A stretch of 9,501 nt of DNA from Thermoleophilaceae bacterium (GCA_013811765.1 JACCUO010000126.1:1-9501), one strand, 5' to 3'. Counted from the first letter of the stretch, positions 1 to 6,336 are shown. Made by a program: numbers and translations. The notes: generated from the letters alone by a model not told the origin.

Positions 1-664
1 CCGCAACGGCGCCCACGAGCGACAGCCCGCAGTCGCCGGTGTGGTCCGCTCCGAGGGAATCGACCAGCGTCGCGATCCGTTCGTGCAGGGGCACACCGGC
101 GACCTCCAGGTCCTGCAGGTCGGAGGCCCCGGGGTTCGAGGTGCTGACGAGCACGAAGCAGGCCGCGCCCGCCGTGGCGGCGGCGTCCACGAGCGGGCCG
201 AGCGAGTCGCGGCCCAGCAGGGGGCTGGCGGTGAAGGCGTCCGCTGAAAGCCCCTCGACGGCACCGTAGGGGCCGGACGTGGAACCCACCAAGGCCTGCC
301 CGTACGCGTGGGCAGTCACCGGGACGTCGCCGCGCTTGCCGTCGGCGATGGCGAGCAGGCCGTTCTCACGCGCAGCCGCCCGTACGTCGGCGAGCGCCGC
401 CCACCCTGGCGCCCCCAAGCGCTCGAAGCAGGCCAGCTGCAGTTTCACCGCCACGCACGCGGGGCCCGCCGCCTCGATCGCCCCGCGGCAGTGACGGACG
501 AGGGCCGCCGCCGTACGCTCGGGAACCGGGCGCCCATCGTCGCCGCCCCCGAGCGCGAGCGGCCACAGCGCGGCGGGGTCGGGGTCGAGGCCCAGCACGA
601 CGCGGCTGCGGCGCTCCTCGACGAGCGCCGCCAGCCGGTCGGCGAAATGCGTCGGGCGACCGAT
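1..664 (-). CDS. pyrF: Orotidine 5'-phosphate decarboxylase, type 2 (partial, C-terminus beyond left edge)
   Basis: This enzyme decarboxylates OMP to UMP, the last step of de novo pyrimidine synthesis in the cytosol. About 220 residues are visible and the frame is open to the window edge. It reads FADRLAALVEERRS, then the first strand VVLGLDPDP, then VAVKLQLACFE and IADGKRGDV. The last two carry the Lys...Asp-x-Lys-x-x-x-Asp catalytic set of the OMP decarboxylase superfamily. The frame breaks off in GLSLVGAVA, the beginning of the family's GAV-x-GAT phosphate-binding region, so roughly 50-60 residues are missing. It lies 34 bases after the HU gene on the same strand, probably co-transcribed. 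The start is odd. Between an in-frame TGA at 691-689 and the GTG inside VVLGLDP (598) there is no ATG, GTG or TTG. The end given here (664) is an ATC and is provisional; CTG at 634 and a frameshift are alternatives. The identity is firm, the start is not. Confidence 0.9.
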   Translation of the reverse strand, partial: MGRPTHFADRLAALVEERRSRVVLGLDPDPAALWPLALGGGDDGRPVPERTAAALVRHCRGAIEAAGPACVAVKLQLACFERLGAPGWAALADVRAAARENGLLAIADGKRGDVPVTAHAYGQALVGSTSGPYGAVEGLSADAFTASPLLGRDSLGPLVDAAATAGAACFVLVSTSNPGASDLQDLEVAGVPLHERIATLVDSLGADHTGDCGLSLVGAVA

Positions 665-698
665 CGCTCTCGGCCTCGGCCGCCCCCGTCAGGCGCTC

Positions 699-977
699 CT
701 AGCCGCCCTTGACCGCCTTCTTCAGCGCTGAGCCCGCGGAGAAGCGGGGCACGCGGCTGGCGGCAATCTGAATGCGCTCACCCGTCTGCGGGTTCACGCC
801 CTGGCGAGCGCCACGGTCGGCGACGGAGAACTTCCCGAAGCCGGTGAAGCTGATCTCCCCGCCACGCTTGAGGGTGTCCTCGATGACCTGGAGCACCGCA
901 TCGACGGCATCGCCGGCGTCACCCTTCGAGAGCTTTGACTCAGCAGCCACCTGATCGACGAACTCGGACTTCGTCAC
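699..977 (-). CDS. HU-family DNA-binding (histone-like nucleoid) protein
   Basis: This is a 92-residue HU/IHF-fold protein that binds and bends DNA as a dimer in the nucleoid. The N-terminal helices read VTKSEFVDQVAAESKLSKGD. The signature GEISFTGFGKF sits near residues 40-50. The DNA-binding arm, GARQGVNPQTGERI, has the conserved Asn-Pro-x-Thr-Gly at 62-66, whose proline intercalates in HU and IHF. The C-terminus KKAVKGG has no Lys/Ala-rich tail of the mycobacterial kind. The start is GTG at 977, because an AGGAGG lies five bases upstream and the length then matches the family. An ATG at 1022 would add 15 residues with no counterpart in HU. The strong ribosome site fits an abundant protein. 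It is followed 34 bases later by pyrF. In many Actinobacteria the pyrF neighbour is the unrelated factor mIHF; here HU sits beside pyrF. Confidence 0.93.
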   Translation of the reverse strand: MTKSEFVDQVAAESKLSKGDAGDAVDAVLQVIEDTLKRGGEISFTGFGKFSVADRGARQGVNPQTGERIQIAASRVPRFSAGSALKKAVKGG

Positions 978-980
978 CTT

Positions 981-988
981 CTCCTCCT
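981..988 (-). promoter_or_regulatory. Strong Shine-Dalgarno of the HU gene
   Basis: Reading the minus strand, AGGAGGAG precedes the GTG at 977, with five bases between AGGAGG and the start. This decides the GTG start over the in-frame ATG at 1022, which has no comparable site. Confidence 0.8.
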
Positions 989-1130
989 CTGAACGGGGAA
1001 AAACGAGCCCTGAACCTAACAACGAGCCCGGACGACGGCGGTCAGACCCCGGTATCCGAGCGGGTCCGAGAACCGTAACCCCCGCATTTTGCGAGTTCGG
1101 AGGCGTTGCCGAGGAGGACCCGAGCTGCGC

Positions 1131-2477
1131 TCAGGAGCCGGAGACGGCCATCTCACCGATCAGCAGCGGCACCGCCTTCACGCTGCCGGCCAGAGGCACC
1201 CACCGGCTTTCCGAGCCGATCGCCGCAACCGCGCGGAGCATCCCGACGAGGTCGCTTGCGATGGTGATCTCGCGCACCGGCCGGCCCAGCTCGCCACCCG
1301 CGATCAGCCGCCCCGTGGCGCCGACCGAGAACGTGCCCGAGACAGGATTCACGCCCGAGTGCAGACCGGCCACATCGGTCACATAGAGGCCGTCACCGGC
1401 CTGCGCGAGCAGCTCGTCGAGGGTGGCACCCCCCGGCTCGATCAACAGGTTGGTGGTGCCTACCGCCGGCGGGGTGCGATAGGAGCGCCGGCCCGCGTTG
1501 GCGGTCGAGGAGCGGCCGTCCTTGCGCGCTGTCCGCGCGTCGTAGAGGTAGCCGGCCAGGCGGCCTCCGTCGATGAGCGGGGTACGGCGGGTAGCCGAGC
1601 CCTCGCCGTCGAACGGAGCGCTCCCGGGCCCGCCAGGGTCGCGTCCGTCGTCCACTAGCACGAAGGAGGGCTCGGCCACGACCTCGCCCTCGCGCCCGGC
1701 AAAGAGCGAGCGGCCGCGCTGCACGGCGTCCGCGGAGAGCATCGATCCGATGAAGCCGGCAAAGGAGGCCGCCACGAAAGCGTCCAATACCACCGGGCAC
1801 CTGCGGCTCTCGGGCTGGCGCGCGCCCTTCAGCGCCAACGCGCGGTCAGCGGCCTCGGCTCCGATGGCGTCGGGGTCGAGCTCCCCCGGGTGACGGCCGA
1901 GGTCGATGCCGATGCCCGTCATCAGGTCGTCGCCCTCGCCGGCGAACGCGGAGGCATATGCCCACGCCTGGGAGGCCGAATAGGCGGCCGAGAACCCACG
2001 CGAGTTGGCGATCGCGGCACTGCTTTCCTCGTCGGAGAAGACGGCCTGCTCGACCTGGGAGATGCCCTCGCGTGAGCGGGCGGCACGCTCGACTGCCAGG
2101 GCGAGTTCGATCTTTCGCTCCGTGGTCCACTCCGCCATCTCCGCGGACTCGAGCCCCGGCACCGGCGTTACGCCGAACTCTGCCGGGAGGCCGGCGTGCT
2201 CGTCGGGATCGGAGATGGCGGCCGAGGCGTGGGCAGCCGCCCCCAGTGCCCGGATGCCTTGCTCCCCGAGGTCGGTGCCGTACGCGTACCCGGAGCGGCC
2301 CTCTAGGAAGGCCCGGATCCCGATGCCTCGCCCGCCGGCGTCGCTCAGGCTCTCGACGGCGCCGTTGTAGACGCGGATCTCGCGGCTCACGGATTCCTCG
2401 CACCATCCCTCGGCATCGCTGGCACCGGCGGCGAGCGCCGCCTCGACACCCGCCTGGGCGAGGTCCTCAAGCGTCAC
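1131..2477 (-). CDS. tldE: TldE/PmbA family metalloprotease subunit (non-catalytic partner)
   Basis: This is the 448-residue partner of TldD in the TldD/TldE protease. In E. coli that complex matures microcin B17 and degrades unfolded peptides such as the CcdA antitoxin. The fold is recognisable from GGRGIGIRAFLEGRSGYAYG near the N-terminus and from NLLIEPGGATLDELL. The C-terminal TDVAGLHSGVNPVSGTFSVG is the PmbA-type signature. As expected for this subunit, no HExxxH zinc motif is present where TldD has one. The start is GTG at 2477, whose last two bases form part of the TGA of tldD (GTGA overlap), so translation is coupled. The length is close to that of E. coli PmbA. A 153-base gap separates it from the HU start. 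The substrate in this organism is unknown. Confidence 0.93.
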   Translation of the reverse strand: MTLEDLAQAGVEAALAAGASDAEGWCEESVSREIRVYNGAVESLSDAGGRGIGIRAFLEGRSGYAYGTDLGEQGIRALGAAAHASAAISDPDEHAGLPAEFGVTPVPGLESAEMAEWTTERKIELALAVERAARSREGISQVEQAVFSDEESSAAIANSRGFSAAYSASQAWAYASAFAGEGDDLMTGIGIDLGRHPGELDPDAIGAEAADRALALKGARQPESRRCPVVLDAFVAASFAGFIGSMLSADAVQRGRSLFAGREGEVVAEPSFVLVDDGRDPGGPGSAPFDGEGSATRRTPLIDGGRLAGYLYDARTARKDGRSSTANAGRRSYRTPPAVGTTNLLIEPGGATLDELLAQAGDGLYVTDVAGLHSGVNPVSGTFSVGATGRLIAGGELGRPVREITIASDLVGMLRAVAAIGSESRWVPLAGSVKAVPLLIGEMAVSGS

Positions 2478-3874
2478 TGGGCGGTGCCTCCCACCGTCAG
2501 CTCGCGGATGCGCACGTGAGGCTGTCCCACCCCGGCGGGCACCTGTTGGCCTCCCTTGCCGCAGTAGCCGGTGGCGATGTGGAGGTCTCCCGCGATGCCG
2601 TCGACCGCGGCGAGCGCCTCGATCCCGTTGCCCACGAGCGTCGCCCCCCTCACCGGGGCGGTGACCTTGCCATCCTCGATCAGGTAGCCCTCCGAGATCC
2701 CGAACACGAAGTCGCCGGTGGCCGGCTCCACCTGCCCGCCGCCGAACGACACGGCGTAGAGGCCCCGGCCGACCCCCGCGATCAGCTCCTCCGGCGTGGC
2801 CTCGCCGGGTGCGAAGTACGTGTTTGTCATCCGCGGCATCGGCAGATGCCGGAAGGACTCGCGCCGCCCGTTTCCGGTGGACTCCACGCCATCGGCCCTA
2901 GCGCGGATCAGGTCGTACAGGTATGAGACGAGCCGGCCGTCCTCGATCACCGTCGTGCGCTGGGTGGGGGTACCCTCGTCGTCGATGCCGTCACTGCCCC
3001 ACTCTCCCTCCCGGCGGCCGTCGTCATACGCCGTCACGCCGGGCTGTGCGAGCTGGTCGCCAAGACGCCCGGCGTAGACGCTCGCCCGTTTCTGCACCGC
3101 GTCGGACTCGAGCCCGTGGCCCACCGCCTCGTGGAGCAGCACGCCGCCGAAGCCGTTGCCCACGACCACCGGCAGCCGCCCGGTCGGGGCGTCGACCGCC
3201 TCGAGCAGGGTCAGGGCCTTGCGCGCCGCCGACTCGGCCACCGCCTCGGCATCCTCGGCGAAGAGCTCGAACCCCGCGTGCCCCCCGCGGGTATCGCTAC
3301 CTGTCTCCACCCGCGGTCCGTCGCCCGCGCCCGACCGGCGCGCCACGACCTGGGTCGTGAGCCGCGTGCGCGTGCGGTCGTCCGAGGCGGCGAGCCCGTC
3401 CGAGTTGTAGATCTCCACGCGTCGTCGCCCCTCCGCGTAGCCCACGGTCACCTGGATCACCTCGTCCCCCGCCGCCCGCGCCCGGTCGTCGCAGGAGCGC
3501 AGCAGGTCGGCCTTGCTTGCGGCATCGACATCCTCCGGGCGCTGGGCCACCGGGTGACCCGCCGCGGGGCGGCTCGGGCCGAGCGGCCGGGGAGCCGTGA
3601 CGTCGCTCCGCACCGCCTGGGCCACCGAGGCGGCCACCCGCAACAGCCCGTCCTCACCAAGACCATCCACATGGCCGAAGTAACTCGCGTCCCCGCGCAC
3701 GACCCTCACGGAGGCGCCGCGTTCGGTGCCGGCCTGCGGGCGCTCCACCTTCCCGTCGTCCAGCGACAGGGCGAAGCCGCGGCGGTCCTCCACGTACAGC
3801 TCGCCGAGGTCGCCGCCCCGCTCCAGGGCGCATTCCAGCACGCGCGCCGCTAGCTCCGGGTCGACCATCGTCAT
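2474..3874 (-). CDS. tldD: TldD family zinc metalloprotease (catalytic subunit)
   Basis: This is the 466-residue catalytic subunit of the TldD/TldE heterodimer, a peptidase of the old U62 family that cleaves unfolded polypeptides in a narrow chamber. The zinc motif HEAVGH spans residues 248-253, within GGVLLHEAVGHGLESD. The third ligand is expected to be the cysteine of GYCGKGGQ (residue 438), the conserved TldD C-terminal element, followed by GVGQPHVRIRELTVGG. All ligands are intact, so an active enzyme is expected. The start is ATG at 3874, with GGAGG seven bases upstream (3882-3886). A second in-frame ATG lies two codons later and has poorer spacing. The start overlaps the stop of the preceding 92-residue gene by four bases (ATGA), and the stop overlaps the tldE start (GTGA). 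These overlaps link three genes in one translationally coupled series. Confidence 0.95.
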   Translation of the reverse strand: MTMVDPELAARVLECALERGGDLGELYVEDRRGFALSLDDGKVERPQAGTERGASVRVVRGDASYFGHVDGLGEDGLLRVAASVAQAVRSDVTAPRPLGPSRPAAGHPVAQRPEDVDAASKADLLRSCDDRARAAGDEVIQVTVGYAEGRRRVEIYNSDGLAASDDRTRTRLTTQVVARRSGAGDGPRVETGSDTRGGHAGFELFAEDAEAVAESAARKALTLLEAVDAPTGRLPVVVGNGFGGVLLHEAVGHGLESDAVQKRASVYAGRLGDQLAQPGVTAYDDGRREGEWGSDGIDDEGTPTQRTTVIEDGRLVSYLYDLIRARADGVESTGNGRRESFRHLPMPRMTNTYFAPGEATPEELIAGVGRGLYAVSFGGGQVEPATGDFVFGISEGYLIEDGKVTAPVRGATLVGNGIEALAAVDGIAGDLHIATGYCGKGGQQVPAGVGQPHVRIRELTVGGTAQ

Positions 3875-4149
3875 TGCTCGTCCTCCCCCGCCTGGGCCGC
3901 GCGGCGCGCCCGCGCGCGGTCGCGGCGGCTGCCGCCCTCGGCCTCGTCGGCGAGGGCGATCATCCGCGCGGCCACGTCGAGGATGCGGTCCTGGCCCTTG
4001 GCTCCCGGCGCAAGGATCCGCGGCTCACCGGGACGGGCGAAGAGGACCACCTTCGGCTCACGCTCGCGCTGGCGGCGGCGCACCCCCGCGGCCACGCCCT
4101 CGGCCACCGCGGTGGCCCGCCCGATCGCGCCCTTGGCGGGGTCCCTCAT
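3871..4149 (-). CDS. Small charged protein of unknown function, translationally coupled to tldD
   Basis: I do not recognise a named family. The product is 92 residues from ATG at 4149. It has a basic N-terminal helix (KGAIGRATAVAEGVAAGVRRRQRERE), a short central hydrophobic strand (PKVVLFARPGEPRIL), then APGAKGQDRILDVAARMIALADEAEGG. The end is very charged, rich in Arg, Ala and Asp (GSRRDRARARRAAQAGEDEQ). There is no signal peptide or membrane segment. The frame stays open upstream to 4266, but the part before 4149 overlaps the C-terminus of the roadblock-like gene and has a shadow-like composition. The stop overlaps the tldD start (ATGA), which strongly suggests a real gene and possibly a functional link. 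No clear Shine-Dalgarno is seen before 4149. It could be an accessory factor, a substrate of TldD/TldE, or merely a passenger. Confidence 0.7.
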   Translation of the reverse strand: MRDPAKGAIGRATAVAEGVAAGVRRRQREREPKVVLFARPGEPRILAPGAKGQDRILDVAARMIALADEAEGGSRRDRARARRAAQAGEDEQ

Positions 4150-4186
4150 GCGGTTGGTCTCGGGAGGCGCCGGGTGGCGGGGTGCC

Positions 4187-4540
4187 TCATGCGGGACGCT
4201 CGAGCTCGAGCATCGTCTGGCGCAGGTCGTAGAGCACGAGGGCCGAAAGGGCCAGACGGCGCGCAACGCATGCCAGCGTGTGGCTCACGGTGCGCACGGC
4301 GAACACGGCGCCCCCCTCGGTTCGGGCCTCGATCTGCTCCGTCGGCTCGGGTGCGGCCGCATCGGCCGCCTCGATCAGCTCCTGCGCGAGATCGGCCAGT
4401 CGCTGGGCGCGGGCGCTGTCGTCGTCGCTGGCCGCCACGAGCGCGCCCGCCGAGTCCATGAGCACCGCGCAACGCACGTCGGGGGAGAGCTCCACGAGCC
4501 TCCCAGGGACGGTCCTCGCGGCGGCTCGGACCGGACTCAC
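4187..4540 (-). CDS. Roadblock/LC7-like domain protein
   Basis: This is a single-domain protein of about 117 residues. The pattern fits the roadblock/LC7 (MglB-like) fold: DVRCAVLMDSAGALVAAS forms two strands, then come a helix RAQRLADLAQELIEAADAA, the strands GAVFAVRTVSHTLACVARR and a final helix LYDLRQTMLELE. Known members are dimeric scaffolds or GTPase activators that pair with small GTPases. No GTPase gene is visible here, so the role is open. The start is uncertain. GTG at 4540 gives VSPVRAAARTVPGRLVELSPD, but it lies inside a perfect hairpin. GTG at 4495 gives VELSPDVRC, with GGAGG only three bases upstream. An earlier ATG at 4672 runs antisense through the membrane ORF and is unlikely. 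It sits 37 bases before the 92-residue gene and tldD, probably as the first gene of that operon. Confidence 0.72.
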   Translation of the reverse strand: MSPVRAAARTVPGRLVELSPDVRCAVLMDSAGALVAASDDDSARAQRLADLAQELIEAADAAAPEPTEQIEARTEGGAVFAVRTVSHTLACVARRLALSALVLYDLRQTMLELERPA

Positions 4541-4557
4541 GCCGGGGTCCCGGCGTG
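4538..4557 (-). promoter_or_regulatory. Perfect 8-bp hairpin over the likely start of the roadblock-like gene
   Basis: The arms CACGCCGG and CCGGCGTG are perfectly complementary around a four-base loop (4546-4549). In the minus-strand transcript the final GTG of the second arm is the candidate start codon at 4540, so folding would bury it. The hairpin is seen directly; its role as a translational or protein-binding control site is inference. No T-run follows, so it is not a canonical terminator. Confidence 0.45.
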
Positions 4558-4600
4558 TGGTGCAGGGGTGGGTGCGCGCTGGGCCGGTGGCATCGAAGTC

Positions 4601-4606
4601 ACAATA
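4601..4606 (-). promoter_or_regulatory. Possible -10 element for the roadblock-tldD operon
   Basis: On the minus strand TATTGT (four of six matches to TATAAT, including TA and final T) is one of few AT-rich spots between the two divergent genes. It would give a leader of about 50 bases to the GTG at 4540. No good -35 is seen at the usual distance. Its complement, ACAATA, lies just before the plus-strand start at 4612 and could serve that gene instead. This is weak evidence. Confidence 0.22.
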
Positions 4607-4611
4607 GCGTC

Positions 4612-4752
4612 GTGCCCCTCTCGCGAATCTCGTGGATAGTGACCGTCGGGATCTGCCTGCTGGCCGCCGCACTGCTGCTGCTGGAGGGCTACCAGGGCTA
4701 CTCGGGTGTGCTGCTTGCCGTGGGAGCGGCTGCCGCGGTGAACCTGCGCTGA
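4612..4752 (+). CDS. Small hydrophobic membrane protein, unknown function
   Basis: This ORF of 46 residues runs from GTG at 4612 to TGA at 4750-4752. The sequence opens PLSRISWIVTVGICLLAAALLLLEGYQGYSGVLLAVGAAAAVNLR. That gives one strong membrane helix (about residues 6-22), a short polar turn EGYQGYS, then a second hydrophobic stretch (about 30-43). The likely topology is a two-helix hairpin with both ends on the same face. It looks like small conserved membrane proteins I vaguely associate with this actinobacterial lineage, but I cannot name a family. It is divergent from the roadblock-like gene (71 bases between starts) and convergent with the CDF gene. No clear Shine-Dalgarno is present, so a leaderless or weakly translated message is possible. 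The coherent membrane pattern, not found in the shadow frames around it, supports a real gene. Confidence 0.6.
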   Translation: MPLSRISWIVTVGICLLAAALLLLEGYQGYSGVLLAVGAAAAVNLR

Positions 4753-4765
4753 GGGGGCGGGGGTT

Positions 4766-4795
4766 CCGCCGCTCTCTCTGCCGGCGGATGCCGCC
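4766..4795. terminator. Possible terminator between convergent membrane ORF and CDF gene
   Basis: The arms CCGCCG (4766-4771) and CGGCGG (4782-4787) pair around a ten-base CT-rich loop. The second arm can alternatively pair with CCGCC at 4791-4795 (GGCGG-ATG-CCGCC), followed on the plus strand by TCGCTTT. It sits in the 66-base gap between two converging genes, where a two-way terminator is expected. The T-run is poor, so this is tentative. Confidence 0.3.
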
Positions 4796-4818
4796 TCGCT
4801 TTGGGCCGACCGACCGGG

Positions 4819-5742
4819 TCAGCGGCCCCGCCGGGACTCGGAGGGCTCCGACGGCTCGAGGTGGATCAGCACGTCGGCGCCGCGCAGCCTCCGGCCGATG
4901 TCGCGCTGCAGCTCGTGGGCCAGCTCGTGGGCGCGGGTGAGGGTCGTGCCCTCCGCGAACTGGACGTGCATGTCGATGTAACGGCGGCTGCCGGCGCGCC
5001 GCGCGCGCAGCTTGTGAAAGCCCGCAAGCTCTGGGGCGCCGTGTTGCTCGAATGCCTCACGCACCGTGCCCAGCTCGGCCTCGGGAAGGGCCTCGTCGAC
5101 CAGCACGCGTGAGGAGCGGGAAAGGATCCTGACCCCCGCGAACACGATCGCCACCGCCACGACCAGCGCTGTCGCCGGATCGAGCCAGGTGACCCCTGTG
5201 ACCTCGACGAGCACGAGCGCGACAAGCACGCCGGCGGAGGTGGCGGCATCGGTGCGCAGGTGCGCGGCATCTCCCTCGACCGCGGGGGACTCGGTGAGCT
5301 CCGCCTGCCGGTAGAGGTAGGTCGAGACGGCCAGGTTGGCCACCGCAGAGAAGCCGATCACGGCGATGCCCACCCCGAGCGAGTGGACCTCCGCGGCGTC
5401 GACCAGCCGCCGCACCGACTCGTACACGATGATCCCGGCGCCGACCAGGATCAGCATCCCTTCGATCGCGGCGGCCAGGTTCTCGATCTTCGCGTGGCCG
5501 TAGGGGTGGTCGGCGTCGGCGGGCTCGTCAGCCTTGCGCACCGAGACGAACGCGATCACCGAGGCGATCAGGTCGATGCCCGAATGCACCGCCTCGGTGA
5601 TGATCGCTATCGACCCGGTGATCGCGCCCGCGGCGAGCTTCAGCGCGATCAGGAGCGAGTTCGACGCGATCGAGAGGCCGGTGGCGCGGGTCTTGCTCGA
5701 ACGCTGCGCGGCGGGCCCGACGGCTCGGGCCGGGCCGATCAG
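4819..5742 (-). CDS. Cation diffusion facilitator (CDF) family transporter, probable Zn2+/divalent metal efflux
   Basis: This inner-membrane metal/proton antiporter has about 307 residues. The membrane part begins GLSIASNSLLIALKLAAG and continues with ITGSIAIITEAVHSGIDL. The transport site has H53-x3-D57 in the second helix and H161-x3-D165 (HLRTDAATSAG) in the fifth. The loop motif HPYGHAKIENLAA is typical of CDFs. The cytosolic C-terminal domain carries HKLRARRAGSRRYIDMHVQF, an AHELAHELQ helix and DVLIHLEP, as in metal-sensing CDF tails. The His-Asp/His-Asp site resembles zinc-selective members rather than the Asp-Asp/His-Asp of YiiP. No ATG, GTG or TTG occurs in frame before codon 52. That GTG, at 5589, would delete the first helix. 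The best start is CTG at 5742, which overlaps the rdgB stop as CTGA, with GAGG four bases upstream. It is the last gene of the murI operon. Confidence 0.88.
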   Translation of the reverse strand: MIGPARAVGPAAQRSSKTRATGLSIASNSLLIALKLAAGAITGSIAIITEAVHSGIDLIASVIAFVSVRKADEPADADHPYGHAKIENLAAAIEGMLILVGAGIIVYESVRRLVDAAEVHSLGVGIAVIGFSAVANLAVSTYLYRQAELTESPAVEGDAAHLRTDAATSAGVLVALVLVEVTGVTWLDPATALVVAVAIVFAGVRILSRSSRVLVDEALPEAELGTVREAFEQHGAPELAGFHKLRARRAGSRRYIDMHVQFAEGTTLTRAHELAHELQRDIGRRLRGADVLIHLEPSEPSESRRGR

Positions 5743-6323
5743 GCCGCCTCGATCCGCTCGAGGTCTCCGAGCAGAGCCCGCGCCGCGCGGCCGCGGTGGC
5801 TGATCGCGCTCTTCTCCTCCGCCGAGATCTCCGCCATCGTCAGGCCGCCGGAGAGGTCGTAGGGCAGGAACGCGGGGTCATATCCGAACCCGCCCGCCCC
5901 CCTGGGCTCGTGCGTCAGTCGCCCTTCGCACCGCCCCTCCGCGACCATCTCGGTCCCGTCCGGCCAGACGATCGCCAGTGCGCAGACGTAAGCCACGCGC
6001 GTGTCCCCACCCGACGGCACCTCGCGCAGCAGCTTGCCCAGGTTCTCCTTGTCTGTGGCACCTTCTCCCGCATAGCGAGCGGAGCGCACCCCGGGCGCGC
6101 CCCGGAGGGCGGCCGCCTCGATCCCGGAGTCATCCGCCACCGCCGCCGACCCCGTCTGCGCAGTCACGTAGCGAGCCTTGGCCAGCGCATTGGCGCGGAA
6201 GCTGTCGCCCACTTCGGGGGGAAGGGCCAGCCCGTCGGCCAGCGGCACCAGCTCATGCGGGGCGAGCAGTGCACCCAGCTCGCGGAGCTTGTGGGCGTTC
6301 CCGGATGCGAGCACGAACCGCAC
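5739..6323 (-). CDS. rdgB: Non-canonical purine NTP pyrophosphatase (dITP/XTP, HAM1/RdgB family)
   Basis: This enzyme hydrolyses dITP, ITP and XTP to the monophosphates, keeping deaminated purines out of DNA and RNA. The product is 194 residues from GTG at 6323, the usual family length. All family motifs are present. ASGNAHKLRE (6-15) is the triphosphate-binding start, and DDSGIE (64-69) leads into GAPGVRSARYAG, with acidic residues for Mg2+. GGFGYDPAF (about 144-152) and ISHRGRAARAL at the end form the base-recognition region. The longer frame to 6473 adds about 50 residues of shadow-like sequence overlapping rph, so the GTG just before RFVLASGN is preferred. It begins 13 bases after the rph stop. 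Its own stop overlaps the putative CTG start of the CDF gene. The murI-rph-rdgB association is well known in Actinobacteria. Confidence 0.94.
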   Translation of the reverse strand: MRFVLASGNAHKLRELGALLAPHELVPLADGLALPPEVGDSFRANALAKARYVTAQTGSAAVADDSGIEAAALRGAPGVRSARYAGEGATDKENLGKLLREVPSGGDTRVAYVCALAIVWPDGTEMVAEGRCEGRLTHEPRGAGGFGYDPAFLPYDLSGGLTMAEISAEEKSAISHRGRAARALLGDLERIEAA

Positions 6324-6336
6324 GGCGCGCCCGGCC

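Noticed and set aside
308..712. Plus-strand open frame of 134 codons opposite pyrF
   Set aside because: The minus strand encodes OMP decarboxylase with its catalytic motif here, and the plus frame shows only Arg/Pro-rich sequence.
1044..1067. Possible hairpin (AGACCC/GGGTCC) between tldE and HU as a terminator
   Set aside because: The stem is six pairs including a G-T, the loop is long and no T-run follows, so it is not distinguishable from chance in GC-rich sequence.
1958..2926. Long plus-strand open frame (322 codons) opposite tldD/tldE
   Set aside because: It is antisense to two clearly conserved genes and is dominated by Arg, Pro and Gly, as expected from an antisense frame in GC-rich DNA. 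No domain is recognisable.
3116..3853. Plus-strand open frame of 245 codons opposite tldD
   Set aside because: It is a shadow of the tldD frame with Arg/His/Pro-rich composition and no motif.
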